A DNA stretch of 64,000 nucleotides from Rosa chinensis. Its lineage: Eukaryota > Streptophyta > Magnoliopsida > Rosales > Rosaceae. The stretch is taken from contig NC_037092.1 in NCBI RefSeq assembly GCF_002994745.2, positions 78,705,824-78,769,823 on the forward strand, read 5' to 3'. The position numbers were made by a program, and so were the translations under genes. Positions 59,470-64,000 of this stretch are shown piece by piece (positions within the stretch are counted from its first letter, which is position 1; every line of letters begins with the position of its first letter). Below the pieces are notes generated by a model. The model saw only the letters and a program-made list of their open reading frames with translations, had not been told where the DNA came from and did no database searches.

Positions 59470-60500
59470 GTGAAAAGCGACAAAAAAAAAAAAAAAGGAA
59501 GAGTCTTGGAGAAGATTGGATTGTGAAACACTGAAACGACGTCGTAATGGTTTAATGGAGATCGGAAAAATGAAGAGGTTCGGTCGCTCGGTCTCTGTTT
59601 TGGGTCGGTTTTTTTTTTTTTTTTTTTTCTCTCTGAAAAACCAAAACCTTTAAAACCCTCCAAAACGCAAAGCGGCAAAATGCCTCTCTCTCTCTCTCTC
59701 TTTCTTTCTGAGACGGAAACGTTTCGCGTAAGGCGTTTCGTGTGTTTTTTTCTTTCCGTCGCTTTCTGTTTCGGTTCTCTCTCTAAGACGTCACGCGAGA
59801 CACGTCGGCCGGAAAGAGACGCGACGCGTTGGGATTGCTTGCGCGCGCGGGCGGAGGTGCGGCAATGCAGCCTCAGACACCGCAACAAAACCCAGCCGAC
59901 GTCGTCGTTTCGAGCTTCCTGTTTTTGTTTTTGTCTTAAACCCCTCCTGTCCTCCTCTTCCGGTTAGAATGTCCTCGTCATTTTTTTTCTTTTCGGGGTC
60001 AGAATGTTCTCATTCTTATCTCATCGACTTTTAGTCATTTGACTAATGGATGCTTTTTTTCTTGTCTTATTTTGTTACTGCTGGTTTAGGGGATGTGGTT
60101 ATGGCGTTATCTTAGTCTCACCAACCATGTTTTGAGAGGATTATTTTCCTTTTTTGAATCTGAAAATGTGTGTAATTCGAGTAACTTTTTTATTTAGAGT
60201 ATACAATATAGAAAGTTGACTGTGAATTATTTGATGCGGGTAAACGTACGTGGAAATAAATCAGTTTATTTTTGATACGTTATTGTTTACGAAATAACTC
60301 AATTACTAATCGATATGGATGCGGTGGGTATAAGAGAAATAAGTGAAATATATAAATATTATAAGTTATTGACCATAAGAAGATTTACTATTATTTCAAA
60401 AAAAAAAAAAAAGATTTACTTTTTTTTCTATTTATTATTTCTTTTTTTTATCGGGTTCTATTTATTATTTCAGCCAACTATTATTGAAAGAAATATGAGT
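59470..60500. other. Promoter side of the nucleotidyltransferase gene; gene-free
   Basis: 59470-59960 is the upstream/leader region of the minus-strand gene, GC-richer with CT runs (59686-59706) and homopolymers. Beyond that only AT-rich spacer. The frames read through it match nothing known. Confidence 0.5.
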
Positions 60501-60905
60501 AAACCACTCTTCCAAGCTCTCTAATTATTAAATTTTAGATATGTTCAAATATGATATTTATGTCGATCTATACAGTGTGTTTCCTATATTGATCTAATCA
60601 AACGTCTATTGTCTATAGAAATTTTGTACACCGGAGCATAAGAAGATAAGAACACACCCTCAGTGTTGAAATTTAACCCATTATAGCACAAAAAAGTCCT
60701 CTTTATATGAATAAAGCACTCTTCCAAACAAACTCTATAGTATTATGGAATTTTAGATACGTTCAAATATGATATTTATGTCAATCTATACGGTGTGCTT
60801 CATACATTGATCTAATCAAACGAATAATGTCTTTAAAATTTGGGTAATCCAAAGCATTCTTGTTCTTGATATTTATCCCACCATAGCACAAAAAAGTCAC
60901 CATTA
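60500..60905. repeat. Diverged tandem duplication, about 212-bp unit
   Basis: Copy 1 starts near 60502 and copy 2 near 60716. They share CACTCTTCCAA, ATTTTAGATA(C/T)GTTCAAATA, TGATATTTATGTC and TATAGCACAAAAAAGTC. Confidence 0.85.
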
Positions 60906-61855
60906 TTAAATTCCCTACGGATTTGGACGCGGTGCACATGGTTTCATTGAATATTCAGTGAGTTAGGAATCATGGACTTTTGACCTTTCGAAAGCTTGAT
61001 CACCATATTGCAATTTTGAGACGCAACACATGTTTGCCAAACAAAACCTGGCATCCAATTCCTATGCCAGCAAGACTATCCATCTCAGTTTGCATCTATC
61101 TTTCTATCTCTGAATCGATTGCCCGCCCGTTGAGTTGTTGGATTGTTTGTCTATATGTATATTACTGTCATCTAGCTAGAAGAATCCAAACGCAACGTCT
61201 TTATTTGGCCAGGCTTGGCTGCTTTACCATGATTTCAAGGGCAAGCAAACAGCTTATTTCAACCGTTGCCTACCAGGAATTTCGTTGAAAAGTAGAAACT
61301 GAAAGCATCTTGCAGAAAATAAAAGGGTCTAGGTACATCCGAAACTCATAACGATCAATGCATTGACAATTTAGAAGTAAAACGGAAGGTAGGGGTCATG
61401 CACATTGGAGATTAAAACAGATTCATAACCCGAACCTCATTTATAACGTGTAGGACTGCAAGTTATGAAGTAAGGGAGGCTACGGAGGTCAAAATGAAAG
61501 GTACCTAATCGAGACATTCAAGCATCCAGATCAAGGATGCTCTTTGGTACAATCAATACACAGAAAACCAGCAGACGATGAGACCAGAACTACCGAGAAT
61601 TTCATTTCATACTGTATATGGAAAAAAAAAAACTCGGTCTTTCTGAACCACCTATGCTACCTTTCAAATTACCTTAGCAAAACATGACTCCATGACACAG
61701 ATCCACTCAAATAAATTGACACTATTACAGAAGTCATAACCAGAGAAGAAGACACATTTTAAATCAAAATGGTAATAATGCAAGGCAACAGCCAAAGTAA
61801 ATAGCCTCAGAAGTCTAATAATCCTCAACAATGGAACCACAGAAACAGTGACTTT
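60906..61855 (-). other. Gene-free interval and 3' flank of eS26 gene
   Basis: No coding family recognised. The last few hundred bases probably form the 3' untranslated region of the minus-strand ribosomal gene. Confidence 0.45.
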
Positions 61856-63591
61856 TCATGGACGGGCAGTTGCCACTCCAGTGGCAGGGCGTGGAGCCTG
61901 ACCAGGTCCACCTGGTGCGCTAGGCCTAGGCTGATCCTCCTGACACAAAATGAAATGGAAAGGTTTAGTGTAGTGTAAGAACACGAATAAGGGAAAAAAC
62001 ACACATATAGTTTTTACTAGTAGAACTTGTTTACTTTACTAAATTAATTAATGGTTCTTATCCAAATGAGAAGTTTCCCTTTGCATTACGTTTTTTCAAT
62101 GAGAAGTTCTATCTAACTACAGTCTACAACAAACCAATTTATATCAAATTCTACTTCCATAAAGTCACCATCTAACAAAGGGAAAATGAGTTCGTATTGG
62201 GAAGAGGGAAATATGTTCTTGTACGGAAACTGATTTGTAGTTTGAAAATATGCACACCATGCTTCAAATATATCCGCATATAGGCAAATAAACACCCAGA
62301 CACAAAATAACAAGCATAGACATTTTAAAAAAAAAAAAAAATCCCTGTATTAGATTACTGATTTAGACAAAAACCATTTGTCAGGCACTTCCCAAGCTCT
62401 GAATTCAATAAGAACAAAAAATACAAGGATAGAAAAGAAAAAAAAAATCCAAGTATATCATGCAAAGTAGGAAAACTCCACCCTAAAGTTCATCACCGTA
62501 ATGATGAGAACCACAAGGAAAATGGCAAACTACATTTCACCGTAGAAACTCACAAAGCATGCACCAAGCAACAAGATGACTAGTACTAAAGGGAAAAAAT
62601 CTCAGAAGATATGATAACCCCCACCGGCCCACCCTAAGTCATTTGTCCCAAAAAGAGTAGCACCAACTCTCTTGCTACTTCTATCAAATATAATATATGC
62701 AGGTATTGACAGTAGCCAGAGATAAAAAGGCGCGCGAAACAATCTTAAACCTAGTATATGAACCACTTTAGGTATCAGGTTTGTTGCTCATAAAAGTATT
62801 CAGCTATTAACAACAATGTGTAATGCTTAACTTCCACACACCAAATCAGTGAATCAACGTCGAATCCCACTTTGAACCTTAAACAAAATTGCTCATAGAT
62901 ACAAAAGCAGACACTTAAATGGCAATTGCTTATAGATACAAAAGCAGACACTTAGATGGCAAACAAAACTTCAAACATACCCGGCGCCTGAAACGCTGAG
63001 GGGCCTCACGGCTCCTCCTCTTCTCCCTAGATCGAACCCTCACTACATGAGAGTGGATAGCACAGGAAACACAGTACTGCATCTTTGCATACAGCTTAGG
63101 AAGAGTGTAGGCTGCAACAAGCATTGCCAATACAACATTATCATCAAATAAACCACAAAAGTTACCCTTTAGGAAAGAAAAATTACAACATAAAACAGTA
63201 AAAAAAAAAAAAAAATTACCTTCATAAACACAAGCCTCCTGGACATCCCTAACAGCAGCTTGCTCAACAATGTTCCTCACCAGAAACCTCTTGATAGCTT
63301 TGTCCTAATCCACACAAACCCAACACCCAAATTTAATTGAAAAACCAAAACTGACCTAAATTTACAAGCTTAATTACAAAAGGGTTCAACTTTAGAGTAC
63401 CTTAGGGCAGCATTTGCCGCAGTTGGAGCAGCGGATGAACTTGGTGTGGCCACGGCCGTGCTTGTTGCGCCCGCCATTTCTTCTCTTGAAAGTCTGCAAA
63501 ACAGAGATTCGTGATGATTCAATTGAGTGTAAATTAGGGTTTAGGGAGGCGAATTGGGATGCACATTGAGAGAGGAGGAGAGATTTACCAT
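61856..63591 (-). CDS. RPS26: 40S ribosomal protein eS26 (RPS26)
   Basis: Five coding exons: 63591-63589 (only the ATG), 63493-63401, 63304-63220, 63111-62981, 61939-61856. All have GT/AG borders and phase closes to 131 aa, the normal plant length. It starts [20 protein letters not shown]. Zinc-binding cysteines are C23 and C26 (CSNCGKCC) and C74 and C77 ([12 protein letters not shown]). The tail is Pro/Gly/Ala-rich ([17 protein letters not shown]). eS26 sits at the mRNA exit channel of the small subunit. The start codon is directly followed by the first intron, as in other eS26 genes; an in-frame alternative start was not found. The gene is intact and almost certainly expressed. Confidence 0.96.
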
Positions 63592-63659
63592 GGTGAGTGA
63601 ACCCTAAGGCGTCTCTGAGCTTCTGCTTCAAACGCTTTGGCGGCCATTCTGGGGTATTA

Positions 63660-63690
63660 TGCGGTTTTATACGCTAGGGTTTTTTGCCCG
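63660..63690 (-). promoter_or_regulatory. eS26 core promoter: TATA box and telo-box
   Basis: The minus strand has TATAAAA at 63665-63671 and AAACCCTAG just upstream (63675-63683). Telo-boxes (AAACCCTA) and GGGCC elements are typical of plant ribosomal protein promoters; GGCCCG-type sequence lies at about 63708-63718. Another AAACCCTAA is in the first intron near 63535. Confidence 0.7.
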
Positions 63691-63857
63691 GTCTTGTGAT
63701 CCAACCGGGCGGGCCCGCTTCAATCGTTTTGTTTTTCTTTTTCTTTTTTTTGTTAGGGAAGAAGAAAAAAATATAGGTCGATTTTCTAATCTTCTTTTTA
63801 TTTGAAGTTAATAGATTTGATTAAAAAAAAAAAGTTATTAGTTTTTTCTTTTAGAAA

Positions 63858-63960
63858 AGTTGAGATCAAGTCGTAGTGGTATTTGCCTCTATGAGTGTGG
63901 ATGAGGTCTCAAGTTCAAATTTTCTCTTCTTAAACAATTAAAAGAAGAAAATAAAAAGAA
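63858..63960 (+). mobile_element. Possible SINE head
   Basis: AAGTCGTAGTGGTATTTGCC resembles an A box and AGGTCTCAAGTTCAAATTTTC a B box, followed by A-rich sequence. Runs to the window edge; no duplication could be checked. Confidence 0.4.
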
Positions 63961-64000
63961 ATTAAAAAATACACGAACTTAAATAAAAATTATATTTTCA

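Noticed and set aside
59223..59888. 221-aa minus-strand frame over the nucleotidyltransferase first exon
   Set aside because: Out of frame with the catalytic core and no family similarity; it passes through homopolymers and CT repeats.

Overview
This is a plant nuclear genome window. The host genes have short spliced introns and belong to plant families (a plant WNK kinase, two OVATE-domain proteins, a DUF641/GIL1-type protein). The spaces between them are filled with nested LTR elements, MULEs, LINE-type retroposons and tRNA-derived SINEs. AT-rich spacers and single-copy-looking genes suggest a small-genome eudicot, possibly Rosaceae; the species is inference only.

Layout. 0.8-9.9 kb: a decayed Ty1/copia element on the minus strand with its 5-bp target duplication, split by a 2.3-kb solo LTR that has its own 5-bp duplication. 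10.1-12.3 kb: a Mutator-like element carrying a broken DELLA (GAI/RGA-type) gene. 13.7-17.7 kb: a small MULE containing a SINE, then two side-by-side foldback elements, one split by a second solo LTR. 18.7-20.9 kb: DUF641 gene (+) and a small OVATE family gene (-). 21.8-30.2 kb: a MULE, a Harbinger-type MITE, LTR pieces, LINE remnants and satellites. 33.1-34.3 kb: a second OVATE family gene (+). 35.2-46.3 kb: SINEs, a MULE holding an ORF1-only LINE, a Pack-MULE holding intron-containing ABCA transporter exons, and a cluster of retroposons. 46.6-51.1 kb: WNK kinase (-, 7 coding exons, 604 aa). 53.4 kb: tRNA-Gly(GCC) (-). 53.7-54.9 kb: two inverted-repeat elements. 55.5-59.5 kb: nucleotidyltransferase/PAP-like gene (-, 9 exons, 645 aa). 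61.9-63.6 kb: ribosomal protein eS26 (-, 5 exons, 131 aa).

Exon joins were set by hand from GT/AG borders, phase and family fit. In all three spliced genes the phases close and end on one stop codon. The host genes do not form a pathway: they cover translation, signalling, transcriptional repression and probable RNA or nucleotide modification.

The most notable signal is not a new enzyme system but repeated gene capture by Mutator-like elements: at least four copies with 9-10 bp target duplications, two with recognisable host gene pieces. There are also at least four insertions-within-insertions whose order can be read directly from target duplications.
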